A stretch of DNA of 64,000 nt from JAWLHK01 sp041690355 [NCBI: bacterium] (GCA_041690355.1 JAWLHK010000014.1:1-64000), one strand, 5' to 3'. Positions 8,016 through 17,621 are shown, counted from the first letter of the stretch. A program made the numbers and translations. The notes: generated by a model not told the origin, from the sequence alone.

Positions 8016-9536
8016 CTAGAAGCTGTGCGCGAAGTCCATGTGCAGCCCCGAGCCCTCGGCGCTCACCGAATAGTCGATGAAGAGGACGGTGGCCGTATTC
8101 CACGTAAACCGCAGGCCGGCGCCGGGCGACGTGCGCCAGTCGCGGAACGATGTGTCGGCCACGCGATCCCAGACGCGCCCGCTGTCGACGAAAGGTACCA
8201 GCATGAGCGTGAAGTCTTCGGTCCACACCTTCAGGTCGAGAAAGGTCCAGCGCAGCTCGAGGTTGGCCATGGCGGCGACGGGTCCCTGAAAGCGTGCCAG
8301 TTTGAACCCGCGCAGCCCCCGGAATCCCCCCAGACCGTCTTCGTCACCCTCGGTATACCCCATGCGGCTGTAGGCGAAGAAGGGGGCATCCCCGTCGGTC
8401 CACGTGTAGACCGCGCGCCCCGCGAGTACCGCTTCGGTCCCCCCGTTCCACAGGCGGAAGTATCCGCGCGGGGTGACCGTGTAGCGCGTGTAAGCGAAGT
8501 CGGAGCCGAGCCAGGGATAGGACAACTCGGCGACGGCATCGGCAAAGATGCCGTCGTTCGGATTCGGCGCGTAGTCGCGGGTGTCGTAGGCGAGACCGAT
8601 CTTGAGAAAGCTGTCGTTGCCGCCGTTGCAGCCGAGAATGCGGCCGTCGGCGCAGTCTTCGTACAGCCGGGTCGGCCCCTGGAAGGCGCGCACCTCGGCG
8701 CCCGACGCCGTCTCACCGTTCACCGTCGAGCCCGTGTAGTCGCGGACGGTGACTTTCGTGAAGCGATACCCGAGCAGGGGGCGCAGGACGCCGCCGAGCA
8801 GGTCCCGCTCCACCGTCAGTTCCGCATACGGACGGAAAAGATCGATGAGATTGTACTTGGTGAAGGCGACTCCGTTTTCAACCGTCCGGTTCGCCGCCTC
8901 GAGCGCCGCCGTGTCGGCATAGGTGACGCCGCCGCGCGTCAGGCCCAACCCGGCTTCGCCTACGCCATAATACGGGGTCGCAATGTTGCGCTCGTACATC
9001 GCCTTGCCCTGGACGCGGTAGAGGGAGCCGCCCAGATACGGGGCGTCCCACGTGAGCTTGTGGCGGTCGAGGCCGAAGGTGGTCGTAAAGTACTGCGCGT
9101 AGATGCGATGCCGGTACTGCGTATAGCGCCAGAGGGGATCGGACGGGGCTCCGGTGTCATAGTAATAGCCGCCGACGCCGTACCCGAACCCGGTGTCGGA
9201 ACTCAGGTTCACAAGGGGCAGGGCCGATACGTAGCGCCCGGGCCGCTTCCGAAGCAGGTCGCCCTGGTCGAGAACCGGTTTGTTCTCGAGACCCGGCATA
9301 GACGGCGGCTCGAATCTGCCTGCGGCCTGGGCGGCAGAGGTAGAAGCCGGTTCGGGCGCCGTACTCGTGGTAACCTGTGCCGCAATGATCCCGGCCAGCG
9401 GATCGGTCGTAGCCGTCGCGGCGGTCAAGGACGTCGCGGCGGTCGCGGCGGCGGGCGAGGGCTCGACGGCGGCCGATGCGGGGTCTGCGAAGGACAGAAG
9501 AGCGGCGGCGCTGATAGATACGGCGGTAAGAAGCAT
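8016..9536 (-). CDS. Outer-membrane beta-barrel protein, Omp85/D15-like surface antigen without POTRA domains
   Basis: The 506-residue product starts with a signal peptide (cleavage near FADPASA), followed by an Ala/Thr/Pro-rich linker to about residue 90. Alternating amphipathic strands follow and end in phenylalanine (HMDFAHSF), as barrel proteins do. The late GLGGFRGLRGFK segment resembles the VRGF loop of Omp85 proteins. No POTRA repeat is visible, so it matches the short surface-antigen group rather than BamA. Two cysteines nine residues apart (CADGRILGCNGG) may form a loop disulfide. A -10-like TACTGT ends 6 nt before the ATG. Confidence 0.8.
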   Translation of the reverse strand: MLLTAVSISAAALLSFADPASAAVEPSPAAATAATSLTAATATTDPLAGIIAAQVTTSTAPEPASTSAAQAAGRFEPPSMPGLENKPVLDQGDLLRKRPGRYVSALPLVNLSSDTGFGYGVGGYYYDTGAPSDPLWRYTQYRHRIYAQYFTTTFGLDRHKLTWDAPYLGGSLYRVQGKAMYERNIATPYYGVGEAGLGLTRGGVTYADTAALEAANRTVENGVAFTKYNLIDLFRPYAELTVERDLLGGVLRPLLGYRFTKVTVRDYTGSTVNGETASGAEVRAFQGPTRLYEDCADGRILGCNGGNDSFLKIGLAYDTRDYAPNPNDGIFADAVAELSYPWLGSDFAYTRYTVTPRGYFRLWNGGTEAVLAGRAVYTWTDGDAPFFAYSRMGYTEGDEDGLGGFRGLRGFKLARFQGPVAAMANLELRWTFLDLKVWTEDFTLMLVPFVDSGRVWDRVADTSFRDWRTSPGAGLRFTWNTATVLFIDYSVSAEGSGLHMDFAHSF

Positions 9537-9659
9537 GACGCACAGTAAAGCAGCCGCTCAGGCCGGTTGCAAGGCGCTTTCTGCACGGCCGCTTTCCGGA
9601 ATCAATCGTTTGCATGCCCCGCAGGCTACGGGTACGCTGTGGGGGTAGGAGGTGACCGT

Positions 9660-10049
9660 ATGAAACGGAACGGGCAGGACGGGAGCGCCGCCAAATCTTT
9701 TCTGATTCTCAGTCTGGTCATCGCGGGGGCCCTCGCCATCTACATGAGCTTCTTCAACGCCTCGCAGCAGATGCCCGCCGCCGGACCGGGCCCGGACAAC
9801 TTCGCCGCGCACGGGCAGATGCTCCATCGGGATATCGCGGGCATCCCCGGCGCAGCCGACTACCGGATCGAGGCCGACGAGACCCTCGAGGGGAGCGATG
9901 TCGACCTGGAGGCAGACGTCGAGCGGTGCGACATGGTTCTGCTGAACGCCGTTCACCAGACCTGCTCCATGCACCGCGTGCAGGCGCACCGCGACGGCAA
10001 GTGCACCACATCGATCCGGTTCGCCGGCGGAGAGTGCTCGCTCCCGTGA
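9660..10049 (+). CDS. Small membrane-anchored periplasmic protein, unknown
   Basis: This encodes 129 residues. A single N-terminal helix (about residues 13-30, SFLILSLVIAGALAIYMSFF) anchors a hydrophilic domain that should face the periplasm. That domain has three cysteines close together (VERCDMVLLNAVHQTCSMH, GKCTTS) and a fourth near the end (GGECSLP), suggesting two disulfides. I do not recognise the family. A strong ribosome site, AGGAGGTG, precedes the ATG. The stop overlaps the GTG of the next gene (GTGA), so the two are co-translated. Confidence 0.65.
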   Translation: MKRNGQDGSAAKSFLILSLVIAGALAIYMSFFNASQQMPAAGPGPDNFAAHGQMLHRDIAGIPGAADYRIEADETLEGSDVDLEADVERCDMVLLNAVHQTCSMHRVQAHRDGKCTTSIRFAGGECSLP

Positions 10050-10585
10050 TCGGCCGTCAGTCGCCGGCCTGGGCGGCCCTTTTCGTCTCCCTCTGCGTCG
10101 GCTGCGGCACGCCGGCAGAAGAAGAGAGCGTCCGCCCGCTGGCGCCGTTTTCCGGATTTCTTCCCGTCGGGGCCGCTGAGGACCCCTTCGCCGCCCACCG
10201 TCCCGAAGCCGCCACCTGCAACCCCGACGGGTACGGGGTCGAAGACTGGAGCGGCGAGCTTGGCTTCGAGGTCGACACCGGCCTGTGTCCCTACGTGACC
10301 GCGGCACAGCCCTCTGCGAGCGCGGTTCTCGCGGGCGACCGGCTGCGCCTGCGCCTCTGGCACAACCGCCTTCTCGCGTCGTCTCCCGGCAAGGCTCATG
10401 CGGCCATCCGCATCGGATCGCACACCGTGTTCGAAGCCACGGTCGACATTCCCGCCGATGCGGGCGTGGTCGTCGAAGAGGTTGAACTGCCGTTCGAGGC
10501 GCCGCGCTCGACGCCGGTTTACTTTCACCTCCACAACCACGGCGCCAACACCTGGGTGCTGCTCGATCTGGATATCGTACGCTGA
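10046..10585 (+). CDS. Small lipoprotein, unknown
   Basis: Starting at the GTG that overlaps the previous stop by 4 bp, the product has 179 residues and a lipoprotein signal ending LCVGC. The mature part is predicted beta-rich: a stretch around RLRLRLWHNRLL, then GSHTVFEATVDIPADAG, and an end resembling a small jelly-roll (PVYFHLHNHGANTWVLLDLD). This pattern resembles carbohydrate-binding-type sandwiches, but no family is assigned. Translational coupling suggests it works with the anchored protein upstream. The P-type ATPase gene follows 16 bp later and may belong to the same transcript. Confidence 0.65.
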   Translation: MIGRQSPAWAALFVSLCVGCGTPAEEESVRPLAPFSGFLPVGAAEDPFAAHRPEAATCNPDGYGVEDWSGELGFEVDTGLCPYVTAAQPSASAVLAGDRLRLRLWHNRLLASSPGKAHAAIRIGSHTVFEATVDIPADAGVVVEEVELPFEAPRSTPVYFHLHNHGANTWVLLDLDIVR

Positions 10586-10601
10586 GGCCTTCGCTTCTCT
10601 C

Positions 10602-13178
10602 ATGAACCAGCTTGCCGATATCGGGCCCGTATCCGGACTATCGGCCGAAGAGGCCGGGCAGCGCCTGCGCGCCGAGGGATACAATGAGCTTCCCTCTGAA
10701 AAGCCGCGCAGCGCCTGGGCAATGGCGAAGGATATCCTGCGCGAACCGATGCTCTTTCTGCTGCTGGTCGCCGGCGGCGCATACCTTCTTCTCGGTGACC
10801 TGCAGGAGGCGCTGCTGCTGCTCGCCGCGATCCTCGCCATCCTGGGAATCACGTTTTATCAGGAACGGAAGACCGAGCGGGTGCTCGAGGCGCTGCGTGA
10901 TCTGTCGAGCCCCCGCGCTCTCGTTATCCGCGATGGCGAGGCACGCCGGGTTCCGGGACGTGAAGTGGTGCGCGGTGACGTCGTCGTCGTGAGCGAGGGA
11001 GACCGCGTACCCGCCGACGGCGTGCTCTTCTGGGCCATGTCGCTCGAGGTCGATGAGTCGCTGCTCACCGGAGAATCGGTCTCGGTGCGCAAGACCCCCA
11101 CGGCCGAACGACCCGGGATGGAGCGTCCCGGCGGCGCCGAAACCCCTTTCGTCTATTCCGGAACCCTGGTCGTGCGCGGGCAGGGCATGTTTCGCGCCCA
11201 GGGGGTCGGGGCCGAATCGGAACTGGGCCGCATCGGACGCGCCCTGCAGACCGTCGGCGAAGAACGCAGTCCGCTGCAGAAGGAAACCGGACGCATGGTG
11301 CGCCTGCTTGCCGTGCTTGGCCTCCTGCTGTGCTCGACCGTTGTCCTGTTCATGGGTGTGCTGCGCGGCGACTGGCTCGAAGCGGTGCTCGCGGGCATCG
11401 CGCTGGCCATGTCGATGCTCCCCGAAGAGTTCCCCGTTGTCCTGACGGTGTTTCTTGCGCTGGGGGCCTGGCGCATCTCGCGGTCGAACGTGCTCACGCG
11501 CCGGGTGGCGGCCATCGAGACGCTCGGCGAAGCGACGGTGCTGTGCGTCGATAAGACGGGCACCCTCACGGAAAACCGCATGGCCGTGCGTGCGCTCGAT
11601 ACCGGCGACGCCGTCTGGAATCTGACTGCGGAACAAGGTCCGATACCCGAGGAGTTTCACAGGCTGGTCGAGTTCGCGATCCTGGCCGGACAGCGCGACC
11701 CGGTCGATCCGATGGAGAAGGCCTTGCGTTCGCTGGGCGACCGCTGCCGCGAGCTGGCCGAACATCTGCACGACGACTGGGCCGCCGTGCGCGAATATCC
11801 GCTGTCGCGTGAGCTGCTGGCTCTCTCGCTGGTGTGGAAGGCCCGCGACGACACGGCCTTCATCGTCGCTTCCAAGGGGGCGCCGGAGTCTATCTTCGAC
11901 CTCTGCCATCTTGCGCCGGAACGCATCGCGGCGCTCTCCTCGCGGGTCGACGCCCTGGCCGCGCGCGGACTGCGCGTACTCGGGGTCGCCCGCGGACGGC
12001 ATCCCGACGGCGCGCTGCCTTCAGGGCAGCATGATTTCACCTTCGACTTCGTGGGCCTGATCGCCTTTGAAGATCCGGTGCGCCCCGAGGTGCCCGATGC
12101 CATCGGCGAGTGCTATCAGGCGGGCATTCGCGTGGTCATGATTACCGGCGACCATCCCGCGACGGCCACCAGTATCGGCGCCGCTATCAGACTTCCCGAT
12201 CCGAACGCCGTGCTGACCGGCGCAGAAGTCGATGCCATGCCCGAGAGTACCCTCGTGCAGCGCGTCGGCGACACCGATATCTTCGCCCGCAGCACGCCCG
12301 AGGGTAAGCTGCGCCTCGTTCGGGCGCTGCAGGCGCGGGGAGACGTCGTGGCCATGACCGGCGACGGGGTCAACGATGCACCGGCCCTGAAGGCCGCCCA
12401 CATCGGCATCGCCATGGGACAGCGGGGCACCGACGTCGCGCGTGAGGCGGCCTCGCTGGTCCTGCTCGGCGACGACTTCGGTTCCATCGTGGCCACGATT
12501 CGGCTGGGCCGGCGCATTTTTCAGAACATCCGCAAGGCGATGGCCTACATCATCGCCGTTCACGTACCCATTGCCGGCATGGCGCTCATCCCGGTACTGC
12601 TGGGATGGCCGCTCGTGCTTCTCCCGGTGCACATCGTCTTTCTCCAGCTCATCATCGACCCGGCCTGTTCCCTGGTTTTCGAGGCCGAGCCCGGTGAAAG
12701 GGACCTCATGCGCCGCGGGCCCCGAGACCCCCGCGAGCCGCTCTTCGGCCGCCCGCTGCTGCTGACCAGCCTGCTCCAGGGGCTCGTCATGCTCGGCGTT
12801 GCGTTGCTGATCCATCTGCAGGCCGACCGGCTCGGCTATGGCGAGGGGGGGGCCCGCGGGCTCACCTACACGGCGCTCATCACCGGCAATCTCGGGCTGA
12901 TCCTGATCAACCGCTCGCATGTGGAATCGATTGTTGCCGGGCTGCGCACGCCCAATCGGGCGTTGTGGGCGGTATTCGGCGGCGCCACAGGCATTCTGGC
13001 GGCGATCTGGGCGATCCCTTACGTGCGGGACGAACTGTTCGATTTCGCGCCGGTCGCTCCGGGGGCGGTTCTGCTGGCCGCCGCCGCCGGGTGGTTCAGC
13101 GTGTTCTGGTTCGAAGGCTTGAAGCTGGTCCGGCGACGCCGCGGTTTCCCCGGGAAAGCCGCCCACAACCACGCCTGA
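10602..13178 (+). CDS. P-type cation-transporting ATPase (P2-like)
   Basis: The 858-residue pump is complete. It has the N-terminal cation ATPase domain (GLSAEEAGQRLRAEGYNELP), the actuator loop LLTGES (154-159), the phosphorylated aspartate in DKTGTLT (D317), the nucleotide-domain KGAPE, and the hinge MTGDGVNDAPALK. About ten membrane helices are predicted. Helix M4 reads MLPEEFPVV instead of the Ca2+-ATPase PEGLP, and M6 contains IIDPACSLVFEAEPGE. These ion-site residues differ from textbook Ca2+, Na+/K+ and Mg2+ pumps, so the ion is uncertain. It moves a cation across the inner membrane using ATP. The ATG has no obvious ribosome site and may be coupled to the upstream lipoprotein gene. Confidence 0.85.
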   Translation: MNQLADIGPVSGLSAEEAGQRLRAEGYNELPSEKPRSAWAMAKDILREPMLFLLLVAGGAYLLLGDLQEALLLLAAILAILGITFYQERKTERVLEALRDLSSPRALVIRDGEARRVPGREVVRGDVVVVSEGDRVPADGVLFWAMSLEVDESLLTGESVSVRKTPTAERPGMERPGGAETPFVYSGTLVVRGQGMFRAQGVGAESELGRIGRALQTVGEERSPLQKETGRMVRLLAVLGLLLCSTVVLFMGVLRGDWLEAVLAGIALAMSMLPEEFPVVLTVFLALGAWRISRSNVLTRRVAAIETLGEATVLCVDKTGTLTENRMAVRALDTGDAVWNLTAEQGPIPEEFHRLVEFAILAGQRDPVDPMEKALRSLGDRCRELAEHLHDDWAAVREYPLSRELLALSLVWKARDDTAFIVASKGAPESIFDLCHLAPERIAALSSRVDALAARGLRVLGVARGRHPDGALPSGQHDFTFDFVGLIAFEDPVRPEVPDAIGECYQAGIRVVMITGDHPATATSIGAAIRLPDPNAVLTGAEVDAMPESTLVQRVGDTDIFARSTPEGKLRLVRALQARGDVVAMTGDGVNDAPALKAAHIGIAMGQRGTDVAREAASLVLLGDDFGSIVATIRLGRRIFQNIRKAMAYIIAVHVPIAGMALIPVLLGWPLVLLPVHIVFLQLIIDPACSLVFEAEPGERDLMRRGPRDPREPLFGRPLLLTSLLQGLVMLGVALLIHLQADRLGYGEGGARGLTYTALITGNLGLILINRSHVESIVAGLRTPNRALWAVFGGATGILAAIWAIPYVRDELFDFAPVAPGAVLLAAAAGWFSVFWFEGLKLVRRRRGFPGKAAHNHA

Positions 13179-13190
13179 AGGAGTAGGCTT

Positions 13191-14090
13191 ATGCGACTTG
13201 CGCTCATCGGCGACATCCACGGCTCCTGGGACGAACGGGATACCGACTGGTTCAACGGAAGCGACCTCGACGGCGTGCTCTTCACGGGCGACCTGCCGAG
13301 AACGATCGGCAACGAGGCTTTCCGCGTAGCCGAACATCTGGCCGCCCTCCGGCTCCCCACGGCCGTCATCGCGGGGAATCACGATTGCGCGACGGCGGTC
13401 GCCTTCGGCGGAGAGCTGCTGGGCCGCGACTTTCCGTCCCGGATATCGGCGGGGGCCATGGCGCGCCGCTACCTTCGCCTGCGATCGATTCTCGGCGACC
13501 GCCTCGTCGGCTACAGCGCGGCGCGCGTGGGCGATCTGGCGGTTCTCGGGGCCCGCCCCTTTGCCATGGACGGCCGTCGGCTCAGCTTCGCCCCGGCGCT
13601 CGAGCGCCTGTTCGGCGTGCATTCCCTCGAACAATCCGCGCAGAAGCTCTGTGACCTGGCCGACGGAACCCCCGGCGAGCTGATCGTGCTCGCGCACAAC
13701 GGACCCGCCGGGCTCGGGGCGCGCCGCGGGGATATCTTCGGCGTCGACTTTCGCGCCGACGAGGGAGACAACGGCGACGCGGATCTGCGGGCGCTTCTCC
13801 ATCATGCCGGCGGCCGGGTGCGTCTGGTGGTCGCCGGACACATGCATCACCGCGTCAGGGGGCAGCGCGCGCGGCGGCCTGTCGCGGTCGTCGAAGGGGG
13901 CGCGCTGATGGTCAACGCCGCGCGCGTACCGCGCCACCGCGAAGGCCGCGGCTATTTCGTGGACGTGGACATTCCGCCCGCCGGGATGCCTCGGGTGCGG
14001 GAAGCGACGTATCCGCTGAACGGGGCGGGTGCGGTAGAATGGACGGATGTGCAGCCGCAACCCCTCAGGGCTGAAGCGGGGAACGCGTGA
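13191..14090 (+). CDS. Metallophosphoesterase, TIGR04168-like
   Basis: The 299-residue cytosolic enzyme shows all metal-binding blocks of calcineurin-like phosphoesterases: GDIHGSW (7-13), FTGD at about 31-34, AGNHD at about 64-68, LAHNGPAGLG in the middle and GHMHH near residue 223. The overall layout fits the TIGR04168 family known from cyanobacteria, plastids and some proteobacteria, whose substrate is not established. A clear ribosome site (GAAGGAG) lies 8 nt before the ATG. Its stop overlaps the next start (GTGA), and it follows the ATPase gene by 12 bp. Confidence 0.8.
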   Translation: MRLALIGDIHGSWDERDTDWFNGSDLDGVLFTGDLPRTIGNEAFRVAEHLAALRLPTAVIAGNHDCATAVAFGGELLGRDFPSRISAGAMARRYLRLRSILGDRLVGYSAARVGDLAVLGARPFAMDGRRLSFAPALERLFGVHSLEQSAQKLCDLADGTPGELIVLAHNGPAGLGARRGDIFGVDFRADEGDNGDADLRALLHHAGGRVRLVVAGHMHHRVRGQRARRPVAVVEGGALMVNAARVPRHREGRGYFVDVDIPPAGMPRVREATYPLNGAGAVEWTDVQPQPLRAEAGNA

Positions 14091-14452
14091 GTGATCCCTC
14101 TGCCGGGCCGGGCGCGCCGGCGGCCGGTGAAACGGCGCAGCGCGACGAACGGCTGACGCTCGTCGTGAGGGATCCCGCGCGAGCGTCGTTCGCTTCGAAT
14201 CTTGCCTCTCTGGCCGCGCGCCAGAAGGTTCGCCAGCGGGTACGCGAAGAGCGCGGCCGTCAGCAATCGCTGTTCGTGGTCGATGTGCGGGGCACCGATG
14301 AGGCCCTGCGGCAGTTCAAGGGCGCGCTGGCGCTGATCGTCGACCAGCCGGCCACCGTGCCTGCAAGGCCGCGCCTGCCGCGCCCGGTCGTGGCCGCCCT
14401 CTGGTTTTTCGGCGGACTGGCCGCCGTTCTGTCGCTGTTCGCGCTCTCGTAA
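14087..14452 (+). CDS. Small tail-anchored protein, unknown
   Basis: The 121-residue protein has a charged, probably helical body (LASLAARQKVRQRVREERGR) and one C-terminal transmembrane helix (PVVAALWFFGGLAAVLSLF), so it should be tail-anchored with the body in the cytoplasm. It starts at a GTG overlapping the phosphoesterase stop by 4 bp. I do not recognise a family. The coupling suggests a shared role with the phosphoesterase, perhaps recruiting it to the membrane, but that is a guess. It converges on ilvD with 15 bp between the stops. Confidence 0.55.
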   Translation: MSDPSAGPGAPAAGETAQRDERLTLVVRDPARASFASNLASLAARQKVRQRVREERGRQQSLFVVDVRGTDEALRQFKGALALIVDQPATVPARPRLPRPVVAALWFFGGLAAVLSLFALS

Positions 14453-14467
14453 GCGCGAAAGGAGACG

Positions 14468-16321
14468 TCAGGAATCGATCTTGCTCACATCGCGCACGGC
14501 GCCGCGCGACGCGCTCGTGGTCATGGCGGCATACGCGCGCAGGGCCGGCGAGACCTGGCGTTCGCGGGCCGCCGGTTTCCATGCGGCGGCGCCTTTCGCC
14601 TCCATGGCCTTGCGGCGGCGGGCCAGCTCGTCTTCGCTGACGCGCACGGCGATGCGGCGGCCGGGGATATCGATATCGATCATGTCACCCTCTTCGACGA
14701 GGCCGATGGCGCCCCCTTCGGCCGCTTCGGGAGAAACGTGCCCGATGGACAGACCGCTCGTGCCGCCCGAAAAGCGTCCGTCGGTAATCAGCGCGCACGC
14801 CTTGCCGAGCCCCTTGGATTTCAGGTAGCTCGTGGGGTAGAGCATCTCCTGCATGCCGGGGCCGCCGCGCGGCCCTTCGTAGCGGATGAGCACGACGTCA
14901 CCCTCTTTGATCTTCCCGAGCAGGATGGCCTGGACGGCGTCTTCCTGGCTCTCCATGATGCGCGCGGGGCCCGAGAACTTGAGGATGCTCTCGTCGACGC
15001 CGGCCGTCTTCACGATGCAGCCGTCTTCGGCCAGGTTGCCGAAGAGCACGCAGAGGCCGCCGTCCTTGCTGTAGGCGTGGGCGACGTCGCGGATGCAGCC
15101 GTTTTCGCGGTCCAGATCGAGGTCGGGCCACCGGGTCGCCTGGCTGAACGGATCCTGCGTCGGAATCCCGGCCGGGCCGGCGCGGAAGAACTCGACGACT
15201 TCGTTGGCCTTCGTCACCTTGACGTCCCAGGCTTCGAGGGCGGCGGCGAGGCTCGGGCTGTGCACCATCCTGACGTCGGTGTGCAGCAGGCCGCCGCGGG
15301 CCAGTTCGCCCAGGATCCCGAAGACGCCGCCGGCGCGGTGCACGTCTTCCATGTGATAGCGCTGGGTCGACGGGGCGACCTTGCACAGGTTGGGGACCTT
15401 GCGCGACAGGCGGTCGATCTCGGCCACCGTGAACGGAATGTTTCCCTCCTGGGCCGCGGCGAGCAGGTGCAGCACGGTATTCGTCGAGCCGCCCATGGCG
15501 ATGTCGAGGCTCATGGCGTTCTCGAACGCCTTGACGCCGGCGATGTTGCGGGGCAGGACCGACTCGTCGTCCATCTCGTAGTAGCGGCGGGCCAGTTCGA
15601 CGATCAGCCGGCCTGCGCGCAGAAAGAGCTCCTTGCGGTCGGCGTGCGTGGCCAGGGTCGACCCGTTGCCGGGAAGGGAAAGGCCGAGCGCTTCGGTCAG
15701 GCAGTTCATGGAGTTGGCCGTGAACATGCCCGAACAGGAGCCGCACGTCGGACAGGCCGAGCGTTCAACCTGCGCGACGACCTCGTCGCTGATGCGATCG
15801 TCGGCGGCCATGACCATGGCGTCGACCAGATCGAGCTTCACGTCTCCCTTGTCGGCCAGGCGGGTCTTGCCGGCTTCCATCGGCCCCCCCGAGACGAACA
15901 CGACGGGGATGTTCAGGCGCATTGCGGCGAGCAGCATGCCCGGCGTGATCTTGTCGCAATTCGAGATGCAGACGATGGCGTCGGCCTGGTGGGCATTCAC
16001 CATGTACTCCACCGAGTCGGCGATGAGCTCGCGCGAGGGGAGGGAGTAGAGCATGCCGCCGTGCCCCATGGCGATGCCGTCGTCGATGGCGATCGTATTG
16101 AACTCCTTGGCGATGCCGCCGGCGGCTTCGACCTCGCGCGCCACGAGCTGGCCCAGGTCCTTGAGGTGCACGTGGCCGGGCACGAACTGCGTGAACGAGT
16201 TGGCGACGGCGATGATGGGCTTGCCGAAGTCTTCGTCTTTGACGCCGGTGGCGCGCCACAGCGCGCGGGCACCGGCCATGTTGCGTCCGTGGGTCGTCGT
16301 GCGGGAACGATATGCGGGCAT
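14468..16321 (-). CDS. ilvD: Dihydroxy-acid dehydratase
   Basis: The 617-residue protein is full length for IlvD, which dehydrates 2,3-dihydroxy-3-methylbutanoate and its homologue to 2-oxo acids in valine, leucine and isoleucine synthesis. It is cytosolic and carries an iron-sulfur cluster. Conserved blocks include the start [31 protein letters not shown], and [19 protein letters not shown] with the cluster cysteines, plus [10 protein letters not shown] near the C-terminus. GGAGA precedes the ATG. No other branched-chain gene is nearby, so it is transcribed alone from the promoter near 16372. Confidence 0.97.
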   Translation of the reverse strand: MPAYRSRTTTHGRNMAGARALWRATGVKDEDFGKPIIAVANSFTQFVPGHVHLKDLGQLVAREVEAAGGIAKEFNTIAIDDGIAMGHGGMLYSLPSRELIADSVEYMVNAHQADAIVCISNCDKITPGMLLAAMRLNIPVVFVSGGPMEAGKTRLADKGDVKLDLVDAMVMAADDRISDEVVAQVERSACPTCGSCSGMFTANSMNCLTEALGLSLPGNGSTLATHADRKELFLRAGRLIVELARRYYEMDDESVLPRNIAGVKAFENAMSLDIAMGGSTNTVLHLLAAAQEGNIPFTVAEIDRLSRKVPNLCKVAPSTQRYHMEDVHRAGGVFGILGELARGGLLHTDVRMVHSPSLAAALEAWDVKVTKANEVVEFFRAGPAGIPTQDPFSQATRWPDLDLDRENGCIRDVAHAYSKDGGLCVLFGNLAEDGCIVKTAGVDESILKFSGPARIMESQEDAVQAILLGKIKEGDVVLIRYEGPRGGPGMQEMLYPTSYLKSKGLGKACALITDGRFSGGTSGLSIGHVSPEAAEGGAIGLVEEGDMIDIDIPGRRIAVRVSEDELARRRKAMEAKGAAAWKPAARERQVSPALRAYAAMTTSASRGAVRDVSKIDS

Positions 16322-16337
16322 GGAAATCTCCGTCCGG

Positions 16338-16377
16338 TCCGTGCTGAATCCGTGCTGAAGGAAAGAAGATTATTATA
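16338..16377 (-). promoter_or_regulatory. Probable ilvD -10 element and leader repeat
   Basis: On the minus strand a perfect TATAAT lies at 16377-16372, about 50 nt before the ilvD ATG. No good -35 is visible. The predicted leader contains two tandem copies of an 11-bp unit (plus strand TCCGTGCTGAA at 16338-16348 and 16349-16359). No attenuator peptide rich in branched-chain residues was seen. Confidence 0.45.
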
Positions 16378-16507
16378 CTGGCTGCGCCGGGGCGGGGAAA
16401 GAATTCGTCCGCCCCGTCGCGCCGGAGGACCGTTTCGCAGAGCAGCGCGCCCGCTCTCTCTGCGCCGAGCTTCGCCGCGGGGGGCCGCGCCGCCCACAAT
16501 GGTGTTC

Positions 16508-17614
16508 ATGGCTGCCTCCGGTTCTGAAGCCGTGACCCGGCGCGAACGCTGGCGCAGGCGCCTGTCGCGCCGCGGGTGGAAGATCGCCCTCGGCGTCGTG
16601 CTGGTGCTGCTGGCCGCGCGCGCCGCCCTGCCGTTCTATCTCGAACACGTGATCGAGCAGAAACTCGCGGCGCTCGAAGACTACGACGGCGAAGTGGAGG
16701 ACGTCGATCTCAACCTGTGGCGCGGCGCGTATGAAATTGAGGGGCTGCGCATCGTGAAGACCGACGGCCGGGTACCCGTGCCGTTTCTCTTCGTGCCGAA
16801 AACCGATATCTCCGTGCAGTGGAATGCGCTGATTGACGGCGCCGCGGTGGGTGAACTCGTTCTGCACGAGCCGGCGCTGAATTTCGTCGAGGGGCGCACC
16901 CCCGAAGAAAGCCAGACCAAGCCGCCCGGCAACTGGTTCGATGCCGTACAGCAGCTTTTCCCCCTTCGCCTGAACCGTTTTGCCGTTCATGGCGGTGAGA
17001 TTCACTATCGGAACCTGAAAGCCGACCCCGAGATTGATATTTATCTTGGCAACCTCGAAGCCGAGGCGGCGAATCTGACCAACAGCGAAGACCTTGCTGA
17101 CGATCTCCCCGCCCGGCTGCAGGCCCGGGCGACCGCCATGGAACAGGGGCGGCTGCGCCTCGACCTGCAGCTCGACCCTTTCGCCGAGCGCCCGACGTTC
17201 GATCTGGCCGCCCGGCTTCAGGGGCTCGACCTGACGGAGCTCAACCCCTATCTGCGAGATGCGGCGAATTTCGACGTGCACCGCGGCAGGCTCGACGCCT
17301 ATGCCGAAGTCGCTTCTGCCGAGGGGGAATTCAAGGGGTACGTCAAGCCGTTTCTCACCGACGTCGATGTCGTACGCTGGCAGGAGGACGTCGAAGAGAA
17401 GGGCCTGCTACAGACGTTGTACGAATCACTCGTCGGCGTCGGGGCCGACCTGCTTCAGGGAGAGCGCGGGCAGGCCGCCCGCATTCCCCTCGAGGGGACC
17501 TTTGAGGATCCGGACGTCGACGTCTGGGGGGCCATCGGGTCGGCGCTGCGGAATGCATTCATCCAGGCGCTGGTTCCGGGTCTGGAGGGATCGATCGGGT
17601 TGCGCAGCGGATGA
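16508..17614 (+). CDS. DUF748/AsmA-like envelope protein
   Basis: The 368-residue protein has one N-terminal membrane helix (KIALGVVLVLLAARAALPFY) after a basic stretch, then a periplasmic domain typical of DUF748 proteins: LEHVIEQKLAALEDYDGEVE, VDLNLWRGAYEIEGLRIVK, and a later GEIHYRNLKADPEIDIYLGN. Such proteins are related to AsmA/bridge-like lipid-transfer proteins, though this one is short. It is divergent from ilvD. An alternative ATG at 16499 adds three residues. The later start is chosen because a weak -10-like CACAAT ends 7 nt before it. A role in outer-membrane lipid homeostasis is inferred from the family only. Confidence 0.75.
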   Translation: MAASGSEAVTRRERWRRRLSRRGWKIALGVVLVLLAARAALPFYLEHVIEQKLAALEDYDGEVEDVDLNLWRGAYEIEGLRIVKTDGRVPVPFLFVPKTDISVQWNALIDGAAVGELVLHEPALNFVEGRTPEESQTKPPGNWFDAVQQLFPLRLNRFAVHGGEIHYRNLKADPEIDIYLGNLEAEAANLTNSEDLADDLPARLQARATAMEQGRLRLDLQLDPFAERPTFDLAARLQGLDLTELNPYLRDAANFDVHRGRLDAYAEVASAEGEFKGYVKPFLTDVDVVRWQEDVEEKGLLQTLYESLVGVGADLLQGERGQAARIPLEGTFEDPDVDVWGAIGSALRNAFIQALVPGLEGSIGLRSG

Positions 17615-17621
17615 CGAGGAA

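Noticed and set aside
6555-9548. A 997-codon open frame on the plus strand opposite the lyase and barrel genes
   Set aside because: It is an antisense shadow produced by GC-biased third positions; the minus-strand products have clear motifs.
12021-14060. A 679-codon minus-strand open frame opposite the ATPase and phosphoesterase
   Set aside because: It has low-complexity composition and no ribosome site, and it is fully covered by recognised genes on the other strand.
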